The notes below the pieces were generated by a model. It saw only the letters and a program-made list of their open reading frames with translations, did not search any database and was not told the DNA's origin. This document shows, piece by piece, positions 1 to 9,817 of a stretch of DNA of 64,000 nt (position 1 is its first letter; every line of letters starts with the position of its first letter). This stretch comes from Cohnella endophytica (GTDB lineage Bacteria > Bacillota > Bacilli > Paenibacillales > Paenibacillaceae), in contig NZ_RBZM01000002.1 of assembly GCF_003628305.1 (NCBI RefSeq), positions 496,001-560,000 on the forward strand. The letters are read 5' to 3'. The position numbers and the translations under genes were made by a program.

Positions 1-1507
1 TGAGGCCGGGACCATGTTTCTTCTTAATTCCGTGATAGATCGCATTTTCCACGATCGGTTGTAAAATGACCTTGATCGTCTTGTAGTCGTATACGGTATC
101 GCCGATATCGATCTCATAGTCCAGCTTATTCTTGTAACGCATCTTCTGGATCATGAGGTAGTTGGCGATGTGCTCCATCTCCGTCCGGATCGATACGAGC
201 TCCTCCCCTTTGCTGATCGAAGCCCGGAACAGCTTGGCAAGCGCCGACGTCATCAAGACGACCTCTTTCGATTTGTTGCTCTCGGCCATCCAGACGATCG
301 AATCCAGCGTGTTATACAGGAAGTGAGGATTAATCTGGGCTTGCAACGCATTAATCTCGCTCTTGCGCTTCTGCTCCTGATCATGCACGACCTGGGACAT
401 CAGCTCCTTGATTTTTCCGACCATAATGTTGAACGCTCTCGCTAGCCTGCCGATCTCGATCGATTTCGGAACCATGACGTGAATGTCGAAATTGCCCTTT
501 TCCACTTCCTTCATCGAATCCTGAAGCCGTTTGATCGGCTTGCTTACGCGCTGGGAGAGAAAGAACGAAAGCACGATCGCGATCAACACGCAGACCAAGC
601 CCCAGAGGACGAAAGAGAGCCGAATCTCGTTCTGGTTGCCGACTAGCTCGTTCACGTACGAAACGCCGACGATTTTCCAGCCGAAATCCGAATCTTGCAC
701 CGTATACATCCGGCTGTCGCGTCCCTCGTCGCTCGTGAACGTACCGCTCTTAATGGCGAGAACCTCTTCGATCTTCTCGGATTTCAGGTTGCTATAGACG
801 AGCTGTTGCTGGGGATGGTAGACGATTTTCCCATCGGAATCGACGATGAACAAGTAGCCTCGCTGACCTAACCGGATATCCTTGAACATATCGTTCATGA
901 CGCTGAAGTTCAGATCTACGAGGAACACGCCCAGCTTTTTCCCATCCTTGCTGATCAACTCCCGGCTAAGCGAAACGACCCAAGGATAACGCCCCTTGAA
1001 GACGGGCTGCACATGGGATGGCGACAGCACGTTCTGTCCCTCGGCCGCTTGCGCGTTCTTGTACCAGCCTAGCGTCTTGATGTCGATGTACGGATTCAAC
1101 TCCAGCTCCTTCCGACCGCTGACGAACTGCCCTCCGTAGCCGAAAACATTGGCGGACGCGATGTCGGTACGGGACGCGAGCATCGACTCCAGCATGTCGG
1201 AGATCGCTTCCTTGTATCCTTTTTCTTCCTTTAAGCTAGAGAAAGTGGAATTCGATAAATACTCTTGCACGGAATGGTTGCCCGCCGCGAGATCCGACAT
1301 GTACTTCATGCCGTTTACGTAGGATTTGATGTTATTGTTAACCTGTTTCACGAGTTCCGTCGTATAGGCTTGCGCCTTGGACTGAACGGCATCCTTCGTC
1401 AAGTAGTACGAGATGATGCTCATGATAAAGATCGTCAGTACGATCAGGAACACCGAAGCCAGTACCATGTTCGTCTGAATGCTCCGCAATCTCTTGAATA
1501 TCCCCAT
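1..1507 (-). CDS. YesM-type sensor histidine kinase (C-terminus cut by window edge)
   Basis: Membrane sensor kinase that would phosphorylate the YesN-type regulator encoded just upstream. It starts with ATG at 1507, ten bases after that regulator's stop, and runs off the left edge, so about 502 residues are visible and the end of the ATP-binding domain is missing. Seen: a membrane helix near residues 13-33, an extracellular region of about 260 residues like a double Cache sensor, a second helix near 298-318, a HAMP linker, then the His_kinase motif QINPHFLYNT with phosphoacceptor H395 and the N-box (PIVENAIYHG) near the edge. It is the last visible gene of the minus-strand glucanase/chemoreceptor operon. 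The ligand is not predictable; a glucan breakdown product is an inference from the neighbours. Confidence 0.9.
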   Translation of the reverse strand, partial: MGIFKRLRSIQTNMVLASVFLIVLTIFIMSIISYYLTKDAVQSKAQAYTTELVKQVNNNIKSYVNGMKYMSDLAAGNHSVQEYLSNSTFSSLKEEKGYKEAISDMLESMLASRTDIASANVFGYGGQFVSGRKELELNPYIDIKTLGWYKNAQAAEGQNVLSPSHVQPVFKGRYPWVVSLSRELISKDGKKLGVFLVDLNFSVMNDMFKDIRLGQRGYLFIVDSDGKIVYHPQQQLVYSNLKSEKIEEVLAIKSGTFTSDEGRDSRMYTVQDSDFGWKIVGVSYVNELVGNQNEIRLSFVLWGLVCVLIAIVLSFFLSQRVSKPIKRLQDSMKEVEKGNFDIHVMVPKSIEIGRLARAFNIMVGKIKELMSQVVHDQEQKRKSEINALQAQINPHFLYNTLDSIVWMAESNKSKEVVLMTSALAKLFRASISKGEELVSIRTEMEHIANYLMIQKMRYKNKLDYEIDIGDTVYDYKTIKVILQPIVENAIYHGIKKKHGPGL

Positions 1508-1517
1508 GGCTGCCGCC

Positions 1518-3137
1518 TCACGCTTTCCAAGTCATCGTTTTGTTGCGGTAATCCATCGGCGTTTCGCCGAAATGCTTCTTGAAAGCTCCGCTAAAATAAT
1601 GAGGATCGCTATACCCAACCGCATAAGCGACCTCGTAGCTTTTCATGCCGGTTAAGCTCAGAAGCTCTCTCGCTTTCTCCATCCGCTCGTGCGTAACGTA
1701 TTCCACGAAAGATCTGCCGTTATGCTGTTTGAAAATGCTGCTGAAATAGCTGCCGCTCATGGAAACGTGTCGGCAGACGGTTTTAAGAGAAAGCTCGGGG
1801 TCCATGTAATTGCGCTTTACGTACTCGATCGCCTTGGTAATCTGGCCGAGCGTCTGGTCTTCGCGTTTGCCGCGAATGACGGTAACCGCCTTGACGCAAG
1901 CCTCCTTCATCCAGTCCTCGATTTCGTCGAGAGAGCCGAACCGCCCGAGCTCGGTCACGAGATTCGTCGATTCGCCGAACACTTGCGCGCTGTCATAGTT
2001 CATCTCGTACAAAGCGTGCATCATCGTCACCGCGAGGCGTTGCAGATAAATCGTGCACACTCCGAAGGGAAAGACGTGTTCCCGGAACGATGAGAACAAT
2101 CGCGTCACCCAATCTTCCATTTCCTGCGGGGTTCCCGTCTTCAGCTTCGTAATCAGCTCTCCGTCCCAACCGACGACCGACAGCAGTTCGGGCCGCTCGC
2201 GGCTTTCCATGTCCGAGATCGGAATAACGGCGTTCGAGCCGATGACATAGCTGTATTCCAACGCGGACATCGCGGATCGATGAGCAAGCGGCGCGTTGTC
2301 CGACCAGCGGCAAGCGTGCCCGATTCCGATCGATAACTGAATCGGCAAATAGGAGGTGGCCGCTTCGTGGAGTTGTTCCGCCAGTTGAATCGCCCTCTCT
2401 TGCAGCTCGTTCTCTTCTTCTCCGGAAAGGAGCACCAGGACGCGGTTTTCCCGGTCGCGGAACGACTCGGAACCCTCGTACTTCCCCGCGATCTCTTGCG
2501 CGATGTTGTACAGCCCGAACCGGATCAATTCCCGATCGAACAACGTGGACGGAGCTTGCAGCTCCCATTTGTCCACGTCCGCCGCGAGCTCGATCAAGAA
2601 CGGTCCCTTCCATCGCAGCTCGAAATACTCGCAGGACTCCTTGATCTGGCGCTCCGTCATCGGGGACGTCACCAGTCGTTCCAGGAATCTCTCTTTCAGA
2701 AGCGGCAAACTTTCCGTCAACTGCCGTTTCAGCTTTTCGTGATCTTGCGCGCGACTTCTGACCAGGTCGAGTTCCGACGCCAGCTTCTTTAGGATCGTTT
2801 CCAGTTCCGCGGCCGTAATCGGTTTCAGTACATAATCCACGGCTTGAAGCTTAAGCGCTTGCTGCGCAAAGTCGAAATCGTCGTACCCGGTAAGGATAAT
2901 AACTTTGACGTCGGGATAATGGGCGGCCAACTCGCGCGTTAGCTCGAGCCCGTCCATGAATGGCATGCCGATATCGGTCAGCACGACGTCGGGTGTCTCG
3001 CGCCTTATGAATTCCAGCGCTTCCAGCCCGTCTTCGCAATCTCCGACGCATTCGAAGCCGAGCTTCGCCCAATCCATCTGTTCCTTGATCGCTTCGCGAA
3101 CGAGCGCTTCATCGTCCACGATCAGAAGCTTATACAC
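1518..3137 (-). CDS. YesN-type response regulator with AraC DNA-binding domain
   Basis: Response regulator of the YesN family, 539 residues, a usual length. The receiver domain (about 1-120) has the acidic pair DDE at 8-10, phosphoacceptor D55 in LTDIGMP and the conserved K in YVLKP. A long linker follows, and the C-terminal 100 residues form an AraC-type double helix-turn-helix ending in the signature around GYSDPHYFSGAFKKHFGETP. The start is GTG at 3137 behind a GGTGGGG stretch. It lies between the chemoreceptor (19 bases upstream) and the YesM-type kinase (10 bases downstream), so it is surely its partner. Expected role: activating nearby carbohydrate genes, plausibly the two secreted glucanases upstream; the target is inference. 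Confidence 0.93.
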   Translation of the reverse strand: MYKLLIVDDEALVREAIKEQMDWAKLGFECVGDCEDGLEALEFIRRETPDVVLTDIGMPFMDGLELTRELAAHYPDVKVIILTGYDDFDFAQQALKLQAVDYVLKPITAAELETILKKLASELDLVRSRAQDHEKLKRQLTESLPLLKERFLERLVTSPMTERQIKESCEYFELRWKGPFLIELAADVDKWELQAPSTLFDRELIRFGLYNIAQEIAGKYEGSESFRDRENRVLVLLSGEEENELQERAIQLAEQLHEAATSYLPIQLSIGIGHACRWSDNAPLAHRSAMSALEYSYVIGSNAVIPISDMESRERPELLSVVGWDGELITKLKTGTPQEMEDWVTRLFSSFREHVFPFGVCTIYLQRLAVTMMHALYEMNYDSAQVFGESTNLVTELGRFGSLDEIEDWMKEACVKAVTVIRGKREDQTLGQITKAIEYVKRNYMDPELSLKTVCRHVSMSGSYFSSIFKQHNGRSFVEYVTHERMEKARELLSLTGMKSYEVAYAVGYSDPHYFSGAFKKHFGETPMDYRNKTMTWKA

Positions 3138-3156
3138 CGTTTCCCCACCTCGCCCG

Positions 3157-5226
3157 CTAGTTCACTTCGAACTTGCCGATCGTCTCCGCCAACGTCGCGG
3201 ACGTGCCGTTAAGCTCCCGTCCCATCTCGGCCAGCCGGCCCGTCTCCTTCAGTTGCTCCTCCGCTCCCGCGTAAGCTTCTTCCGCCGACGCGGCGATTTG
3301 CTGCGCTGCCGAAGCGATGCATGAAATCGCTTTCTTCGTTTTCTCTTTCGAGTCTACCATATTTTCGGACATCGCGCGCATGCCGGAAACGTTGACCTTA
3401 ATGCGATCGATCCTCATCTTAATGCCCACGAAACTTCTGTCCGCCTCCGCAACCGCGTCGTTCTGTTGCTCCAATAGCGCGATGGAACGTTCCGCCTCCT
3501 GCACGGCGGCAACCGACCTGCCGATCACGTCCGCGATCTTCCGCCCGATCTCCTCGGAAGCCCGGCCCGACCTCAATGCGAGCTTCTTCACTTCTTCGGC
3601 GACAACGGCGAAACCCTTACCCGCCTGTCCCGCTCTCGCGGCCTCGATCGAAGCGTTTAACGCCAGAATGTTCGTTTGCTTCGCTACGTTCGAGATCGAA
3701 TGAACGATATCCGAGATCGCATGCAGTTCGACGTTCAAGGAGACGATCTCTTGGTTTACGGACCTCGAAACCGCGTTCGCCGACGACGTCTTCTCGTTCA
3801 AATGCTTCACTGCGAGCTGGGTGCCGTCGCAGGCTTCACCTATGCTCGCAATCGCATCGGATACCGTTACGATATCTTCGAGCATCCGTTGGATTCTCTC
3901 CGACAGCTCCGTCATGCTGTCTTGGCCGACTATCGCCTCGTTTGCTTGGCTGGAAGATCCGCTCGCGATTTGTTTGATAGCCTCCGCGAGAAGCAGGTGA
4001 TGTTCGCGAAAACGATCGGACACCTCGGCTACGACGCGGGATTGTCCTCTCATGCTGTCGGACGAAGAGCCGGCTTGCACGATCAGTTCGCGGATCGAGT
4101 CGAGCGTTTCTTGCAGTCGTTTGGCGATCGTGCCCATCTCGTCGTTGTTGCCGTCGCGGATATCGACGTTCAGCTTCCCCTCGTTGACTTGCCTCATTCG
4201 TGCCAATAACTTGCGGCTTGGCACCGAAATCCCAAGAGATAACACGTATGCGATGACCACCGAAGCGAAAAGGCAAACGATGCCGATCAGAATCGTCTTC
4301 CGCTTCAAATCCGCGATGTCGGCGAGGATGAACGATTTCGGTACGACGGCGACGGCCGTCCAATCGTTCGTTCCGATCGGCGCGCTTACGACGAGCGAGG
4401 TTTCTCCGAACGCGTCAGCGCTTCCCGTCGCCCCTTGTTGCGTCCGTTCGTTTCCTGCCCATTCCGTCAAGCTTGCATCGGGGATCGGCTCGTGAATCGG
4501 CAGGGCGTCTTTATCCGTGCTGGAGACGACATCCCCTTTCGCGTCCATCACGAAGAGCTTGGCGGCAGCGCCAAGCCGGATGCCATCGTACAAGGAGGCG
4601 ATTCTTTTTTCCTCCAGCGTCATGACGATTACGCCGAGCACGCTGCCGTTTTCCGCGGACTTCAGTTGTTTGCTTACGGCGATGAACGCTTTGCCCGTCA
4701 CGGGATCGTCGACCAGATCGTAATGCGTTCCCGCGCTCGCCTTTGCCTTCGTCACGATGTCGCCGATCTGCCGTTTGTCCAGCGTGCTATAGCTACCGAA
4801 CTTCGTATCTCCGTCCGCGTAGACGGCAACGCTTGACAAATAATTCAGCAACGACAGCTTGTGGGAAATCGTCTTGTCGATGAGGGAAGAGATTTGATTA
4901 TGGCGATCCGTTCCCTTATTCCATTCGCTTAAGCCCGACTGGATGCTGTCGCTAGTCGAAACGTCTTCCATCGCGGTCTGCAGATGTTCCAGCTCCAGGC
5001 GGATGTTGGCCGCGACCTGATCCGTCACTTGTTTGGCGTACAATTCGATTTTGGCGTTTAACGCCGCGCTTGACTGCCGGTAACCGACATAGCCGGACAA
5101 TCCGACGGATAGGAACAGCAGCGATGCGAAAAAAATGGTTAGCCGCGTCTGGATCGTCGAAAAGCGCACCGCCTTAAGATTGGCGATGCGCTCCGAGAAT
5201 TTGGCGGTAGGCTTCGTATCGTCCAT
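3157..5226 (-). CDS. Methyl-accepting chemotaxis protein with extracellular Cache-type sensor
   Basis: Transmembrane chemoreceptor, 689 residues. Seen: a cytoplasmic N-terminus of about 25 residues, membrane helix near 27-47, an extracellular region of about 260 residues like a double Cache domain, a second helix near 311-333, HAMP, then the long coiled-coil signalling domain. The hairpin tip that contacts CheA/CheW is intact, with the run [15 protein letters not shown] followed by [13 protein letters not shown]. The start at 5226 has GGAGGG ten bases upstream. It is placed between a GH3 enzyme gene (106 bases upstream) and a YesN/YesM pair, which is unusual for a chemoreceptor and suggests it senses a glucan-related cue; that link is inference. 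Confidence 0.93.
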   Translation of the reverse strand: MDDTKPTAKFSERIANLKAVRFSTIQTRLTIFFASLLFLSVGLSGYVGYRQSSAALNAKIELYAKQVTDQVAANIRLELEHLQTAMEDVSTSDSIQSGLSEWNKGTDRHNQISSLIDKTISHKLSLLNYLSSVAVYADGDTKFGSYSTLDKRQIGDIVTKAKASAGTHYDLVDDPVTGKAFIAVSKQLKSAENGSVLGVIVMTLEEKRIASLYDGIRLGAAAKLFVMDAKGDVVSSTDKDALPIHEPIPDASLTEWAGNERTQQGATGSADAFGETSLVVSAPIGTNDWTAVAVVPKSFILADIADLKRKTILIGIVCLFASVVIAYVLSLGISVPSRKLLARMRQVNEGKLNVDIRDGNNDEMGTIAKRLQETLDSIRELIVQAGSSSDSMRGQSRVVAEVSDRFREHHLLLAEAIKQIASGSSSQANEAIVGQDSMTELSERIQRMLEDIVTVSDAIASIGEACDGTQLAVKHLNEKTSSANAVSRSVNQEIVSLNVELHAISDIVHSISNVAKQTNILALNASIEAARAGQAGKGFAVVAEEVKKLALRSGRASEEIGRKIADVIGRSVAAVQEAERSIALLEQQNDAVAEADRSFVGIKMRIDRIKVNVSGMRAMSENMVDSKEKTKKAISCIASAAQQIAASAEEAYAGAEEQLKETGRLAEMGRELNGTSATLAETIGKFEVN

Positions 5227-5332
5227 GGCAGACCCTCCTAACGATTAGGTAACCTCATCGTAAGGAGCGCCAGTCGTTCTGCCAATGCGAAAATCAACGA
5301 AAATAGTCGAAAATCTTTCGGCGTAGTTCCGC

Positions 5333-8300
5333 TTAACCCGGCGTAAAGCTCTGCAGCCCGTATCCGTAAGGGAACAAAGGATTGCCGAACGTCGTCGGCA
5401 CTGGCTGGTTGTTGTTGATCAAACTTCGGATTTGCGCCCGTTCCGCCTCGGTCGCGCCAAGATCGTACGGAAGATCCCATTTCTCGAGCTGATTGTTGAC
5501 GTCGTCCGTGCCGATCTGATCGAGCGAGCGCGGCAATTGGAACGGCAATTTGCCTTTCGGCAAGTAATCGCCGAACAGCAGTCCCGCCGTCGCGACGCCT
5601 CCGCCGTTGCCGGGACGGTACAAAACAACGACCGCTCCGCACTTATTCATGATGTCCGTAAGCACGTAAGGCCGAGGCATGACGATGGCGCAGACGACCG
5701 GGATACCCCGATTGTAGAACTTATCGATCTGGGCGATCTGATCGGCGGGAATCGTCGGATTTTTGTCTGCCCATTCGGTTCCGTGCGTATAACTTCTCTC
5801 GCCGATGACGACGACGGCCGCTTTGGCGGCGGTCGCGTCGTTCAATACGACGTTAACCCCTGTTCCGGCCCGATCTTTGATCCCTTGGTAATAGGATTTT
5901 GCCGCCGGATTGTCGTGATAGATCGATTGCCAGATCACGTTGGCGATATTATCGTTCGCGTTGTCGTCGCTCGTCGCGCGCGGACCGGCGACGACGATCG
6001 TGTCGCCCGCGTTGGCCTTGAGCGGCAATACGCCGTTGTTCTTGAGCAACGTCAGCGATTGGCGCGCCGCTTCGTTCACGATATTGTTGCTTTCGACGCT
6101 GTGCCAGATCGTCGTCGGGTAGTCCGGATCTCCGTACGGATTCTCGAACATGCCCAATCTGAACTTGAGATCGAGCACCCTTCTTACCGCTTCGTTAAGT
6201 CTTGGCCAGCCAACGGAGGCGATCAGCGCGTTGAAGTCCGTGCCGGAAGCTACCGCCCCGCCCATGACGTCGCTGCCCGCGCCGATGCTCTTGACGGAAA
6301 TGTCCGTCGAGGCCGCGAGCCAGTCGGTCATGACGATGCCGTTGAATCCGATCACGTTGCGCAAGAAATCGAGCGTAGGTTTGCTCGTTCCAGCTCCGTT
6401 GTTGGCCGGATCGAGGTATGGCGAGCCGCCGTACCCCGGCATGACGGTCGCGGCGTTCGCGTCCATCGCCGCGTACCATGGCTTCATGTGCCACTTGATC
6501 GTCGCGCTGTCGTAGACGATGGATTGCTCCCCGCCCGCGCCTTGGCTGGGCCAGTGCTTAACCGTGATCATCATCGATTTCGGATTGACCTCCGGACCGC
6601 CTTGCATGCCGGTAATGATCGCCCGGACCATCGCGGCCGAATAATCCGCGTTCTCGCCCGTTCCTTCCTGGAAGCGAGGGTACAACACTTTCGTATCGAC
6701 TTCCGCGAGCGGAGAGAGCGAACCCGTGAAACCCCATGCCTTCTGCTCCCTGCGCTGAAGATCGCCGACCTGCCAGGCGATGTTCAAGTTGCGGGTCGCC
6801 GCAAGTCCGAGTTCGGTCGGGAAAGCCGTCTGCCAGCCGTCGATCTTGTCGCCCGTAAAAGCGATCGGAATGCCGAGGCGCTGCGATGCGGACACCTTCT
6901 TCTGAGCGTCCGTAATAAATCCGGTTACTCCGTAGGAAAAGACGAAACCGGCCATCTGATTCAACCCGTCGAGCGATTCCGGGGAGAAGAAGAGCTGATT
7001 GATCTTCTCTTCGTTCGTCATCCGCGACATCAGATCGTCCACGCGAACGGAAATGGGATTATGCCAATCTTCGTACGGCTCGATCGTACCGTTTTTGTTC
7101 AGGTCTCTGCTTCCGTTGACCACGTTGATTCCGTCTGCCACTTGTTCGATGTACGGGAGATATACGCTGAACTGACCGACGGACGACGGACTGCGGTTTC
7201 CGCTCCCGTCGATGCCGATAACGTACCATTTGTAAGTCCATCGGTCGACGAGCGATGGCGCGACGATCGTCGTCCCCGTCGTTTCTCCGATTTTCGTATA
7301 ACGATCGAGCAAGTTACCGGATGCGTTCCAGTCGTAATCGGTTCTGGATAAGTTCACCCACACTTCGTATTTGACCGTCCCCGCTTTGGCTTCCCACGAG
7401 AGCGTCGGCGTTCTCGTGTTCGTGACCATTTGACCGTTTACCGGAGCGAGCACCTTAAAAGCGGTAATGGTATACGTCGCGCTAGATACCGCCGAATCCG
7501 TCATGCCCGCTTTGGTTGCGATCGCTTTGACCGTCGTCGTCGCCGCGATGTTGATCGCACCCGTGTACGTCGGGGAAGATGCCGTCGGCGTCGAGCCGTC
7601 GGTCGTATACTTGATCGTCGCGCCCGCCGTCGCGCTCGATAACGTCACGCTTTGGGCGGTCGTATAGTTTCCTCCGGCAGGCGAGAAGGTAGGCGCCGCC
7701 GCTTCCGGAGGCAACGGCGTCGTCTGGCCGTACACTTCGAACTCCCATAACGAATAACCGTAACCCGTATTCCTTGTCGTACCGTACATTCTCACGTAGC
7801 GGGCAGTCACGGGGGTAATGGAAATATTCTCGACGCCGCCTGCGCCGTAAGTTTGGGTATAGACGTCCGTCCAAGCCGTAGCGTTCGTCGACACTTGGAT
7901 TTTGTATGACTTCGCGCTTGCCGTTTCCCAGTTCAGCTTCACGCCGGCCACCGTATTGTTCGAACCGAGGTCGACGTAAATCCATTGCGGATCGCTAAAC
8001 TCCGACTCCCAGCGCGTTCCGGCGTTGCCGTCCGTGGCCGCGTTCGCCGTATTGCCGGTAAGCGACGACGAAGCCGTCGCCGATTTGTTCAGGGCGAGAT
8101 TAACGTTTGCGGTCGTAATCGTATACGTCGCCGAAGACACTGCCGAATCCGCGAGCCCCGATTTCGTCGCGATCGCCTTGATCGTCGTCGTCGCGGCGAC
8201 GTTAATGACGCCGCTATACGTAGCGGATGCCGCCGTCGGCGTCGAGCCGTCGGTCGTATATTTGATCGTCGCGCCCGACGTCGCGCTTGTCAGCGTGACG

Positions 8301-9763
8301 CTCTGCGCCGAAGCGTACGTTCCCGCGGAAGGCGAGAACGCCGGAGATTCCGCCCGATCCGTCAAGACGACGGTAACCGCCGAACTCGGATGGACGGTAA
8401 ACGTAAGCGGGTTCCCTTGCGCGACGTTGCCGTTCGCATCCGTCGTGCGGAACGTCACCTGCTTCTGCTCTACCATATAATTGACTCCAATAGTGACCGC
8501 CGTACCGACGTTGTACTTGATCGTATGGCCGATCGTCGCGTTTTGCGATTTTAACGTCGTCGTTTGGTTGAGATCGGCCGGAGAGAGACCCATCTCTAAA
8601 TATTGCGCATAAGGTCCGGTTACCGGGATATCGACCGCCTGAGGTTGCGGAGTCGACTGGCCGTACACTTCGAATTCCCACAAAGAGTAACCGTACCCTG
8701 TGTTCCTAGCCGTGCCGTACATTCTAACGTAACGGGCAGTCGTGGCGGCGAAGTTGACGTTCTCGATGTTCCCCGCTCCGTTCGTTTGGGTGTACACGTC
8801 CGTCCATGCGGTAGCGTTGGCTGATACTTGGATTTTATATGCTTTGGCGCTCGCCGTTTCCCAATTCAGCCGAACCGAGCCGACCGTTTGAGGACTGCCC
8901 AAATCCACGTATATCCACTGCGGATCGGCGAATTGAGACGACCAACGCGTTCCGGCATTGCCGTCGACGGCAGACGAAGGCGTAAAAGCTCCTTCGTAGG
9001 ACGATGCGTAGGCGGGTTTGTTCAAAGCAAGGTTAATATTTCCCCCCGCGCTAATCATGTACGTCGCCGAAGACGCAGCCGAGTCGGTCATTCCCGATTT
9101 CAGAGCGATCGCTTTAACCGTCGTAGTCGCCGTAACGTTGATCGCCCCCGAATAAGTCAGGGAAGCGGCAGTCGGCGTCGAGCCGTCGATCGTGTACTTG
9201 ATCGTCGCGCCCGCCGTCCCGCTTGTCAGCGTTACGCTCTGCGCGGAAGCATACGTGCCTGCCGCGGGCGTAAACGTCGGCGCGGACGCTTGCTGCGCGG
9301 GCGTCGAAGACGCGATGTTCATCCAGTTAAAGTTCCAGCCGTTCGTGACCGCATAGACGCGCAGCGTTTGATTGCCCGCGGACAAATTCACGTTGGCCGT
9401 GACCGTCTGCCAAGTCTGATAACCCCCCGTGTTCGGTACCGTGACCGTAGTAAGCGTCGTCGCGCCGCTCCGTAGCTGCAACTGCGTTCCCGCGTAAGGG
9501 CTGGATACCCGGAAATCGACGTTGTAGGCACCGGCGACTGGGATATTGACCGCATAATCCATCCAGTCTCCCGCGTCGATATAAGAAACGTTCAAACCGC
9601 CTTCCGAGCAAACCTCCGTCTGGATCCCGCTCATTGCCGAGTAATTTTCCGCCTCGATTTTGCCCGGATCGCCGGGCGCGGCCGAAGTCGGCGCCATGGA
9701 TGCCAGAAGTCCCGCGATCATAGCGACGATCAGCAATAGGGCGGACGTTTTCTTTGCGAACAT
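5333..9763 (-). CDS. Secreted multimodular glycoside hydrolase family 3 enzyme (CBM6, F5/8-type C and chitobiase C-terminal-like modules)
   Basis: Large secreted exo-acting glycosidase of 1476 residues. In order: signal peptide (1-28), CBM6 (about 30-153), chitobiase C-terminal-like module (157-235), F5/8 type C domain (241-368), an unassigned module (about 380-470), a second chitobiase C-terminal-like module, a second F5/8 type C domain (555-690), a third chitobiase C-terminal-like module, an FN3-like module (771-870) and the GH3 catalytic region (about 885-1476). The GH3 nucleophile is visible as D1147 in VMTDW, and a KHW motif stands before it. Start at 9763 follows AAGGAGG. It lies 54 bases after the GH64 gene, so the pair probably breaks down beta-1,3-glucan: endo-cleavage by GH64, then release of glucose or short units. 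Exact linkage specificity cannot be read. No cell-wall anchor was seen. Confidence 0.92.
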   Translation of the reverse strand: MFAKKTSALLLIVAMIAGLLASMAPTSAAPGDPGKIEAENYSAMSGIQTEVCSEGGLNVSYIDAGDWMDYAVNIPVAGAYNVDFRVSSPYAGTQLQLRSGATTLTTVTVPNTGGYQTWQTVTANVNLSAGNQTLRVYAVTNGWNFNWMNIASSTPAQQASAPTFTPAAGTYASAQSVTLTSGTAGATIKYTIDGSTPTAASLTYSGAINVTATTTVKAIALKSGMTDSAASSATYMISAGGNINLALNKPAYASSYEGAFTPSSAVDGNAGTRWSSQFADPQWIYVDLGSPQTVGSVRLNWETASAKAYKIQVSANATAWTDVYTQTNGAGNIENVNFAATTARYVRMYGTARNTGYGYSLWEFEVYGQSTPQPQAVDIPVTGPYAQYLEMGLSPADLNQTTTLKSQNATIGHTIKYNVGTAVTIGVNYMVEQKQVTFRTTDANGNVAQGNPLTFTVHPSSAVTVVLTDRAESPAFSPSAGTYASAQSVTLTSATSGATIKYTTDGSTPTAASATYSGVINVAATTTIKAIATKSGLADSAVSSATYTITTANVNLALNKSATASSSLTGNTANAATDGNAGTRWESEFSDPQWIYVDLGSNNTVAGVKLNWETASAKSYKIQVSTNATAWTDVYTQTYGAGGVENISITPVTARYVRMYGTTRNTGYGYSLWEFEVYGQTTPLPPEAAAPTFSPAGGNYTTAQSVTLSSATAGATIKYTTDGSTPTASSPTYTGAINIAATTTVKAIATKAGMTDSAVSSATYTITAFKVLAPVNGQMVTNTRTPTLSWEAKAGTVKYEVWVNLSRTDYDWNASGNLLDRYTKIGETTGTTIVAPSLVDRWTYKWYVIGIDGSGNRSPSSVGQFSVYLPYIEQVADGINVVNGSRDLNKNGTIEPYEDWHNPISVRVDDLMSRMTNEEKINQLFFSPESLDGLNQMAGFVFSYGVTGFITDAQKKVSASQRLGIPIAFTGDKIDGWQTAFPTELGLAATRNLNIAWQVGDLQRREQKAWGFTGSLSPLAEVDTKVLYPRFQEGTGENADYSAAMVRAIITGMQGGPEVNPKSMMITVKHWPSQGAGGEQSIVYDSATIKWHMKPWYAAMDANAATVMPGYGGSPYLDPANNGAGTSKPTLDFLRNVIGFNGIVMTDWLAASTDISVKSIGAGSDVMGGAVASGTDFNALIASVGWPRLNEAVRRVLDLKFRLGMFENPYGDPDYPTTIWHSVESNNIVNEAARQSLTLLKNNGVLPLKANAGDTIVVAGPRATSDDNANDNIANVIWQSIYHDNPAAKSYYQGIKDRAGTGVNVVLNDATAAKAAVVVIGERSYTHGTEWADKNPTIPADQIAQIDKFYNRGIPVVCAIVMPRPYVLTDIMNKCGAVVVLYRPGNGGGVATAGLLFGDYLPKGKLPFQLPRSLDQIGTDDVNNQLEKWDLPYDLGATEAERAQIRSLINNNQPVPTTFGNPLFPYGYGLQSFTPG

Positions 9764-9817
9764 TGGGATGCCTCCTTTAATTTCGCTGACTTTGACCTAA
9801 CGCTAAACGGCGAAAGA

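Noticed and set aside
5432..7351. 639-codon plus-strand frame opposite the GH3 gene
   Set aside because: It is a mirror of a GC-rich coding strand; its product is rich in Arg, Asp and Val without any domain, while the minus frame gives a complete GH3 domain.
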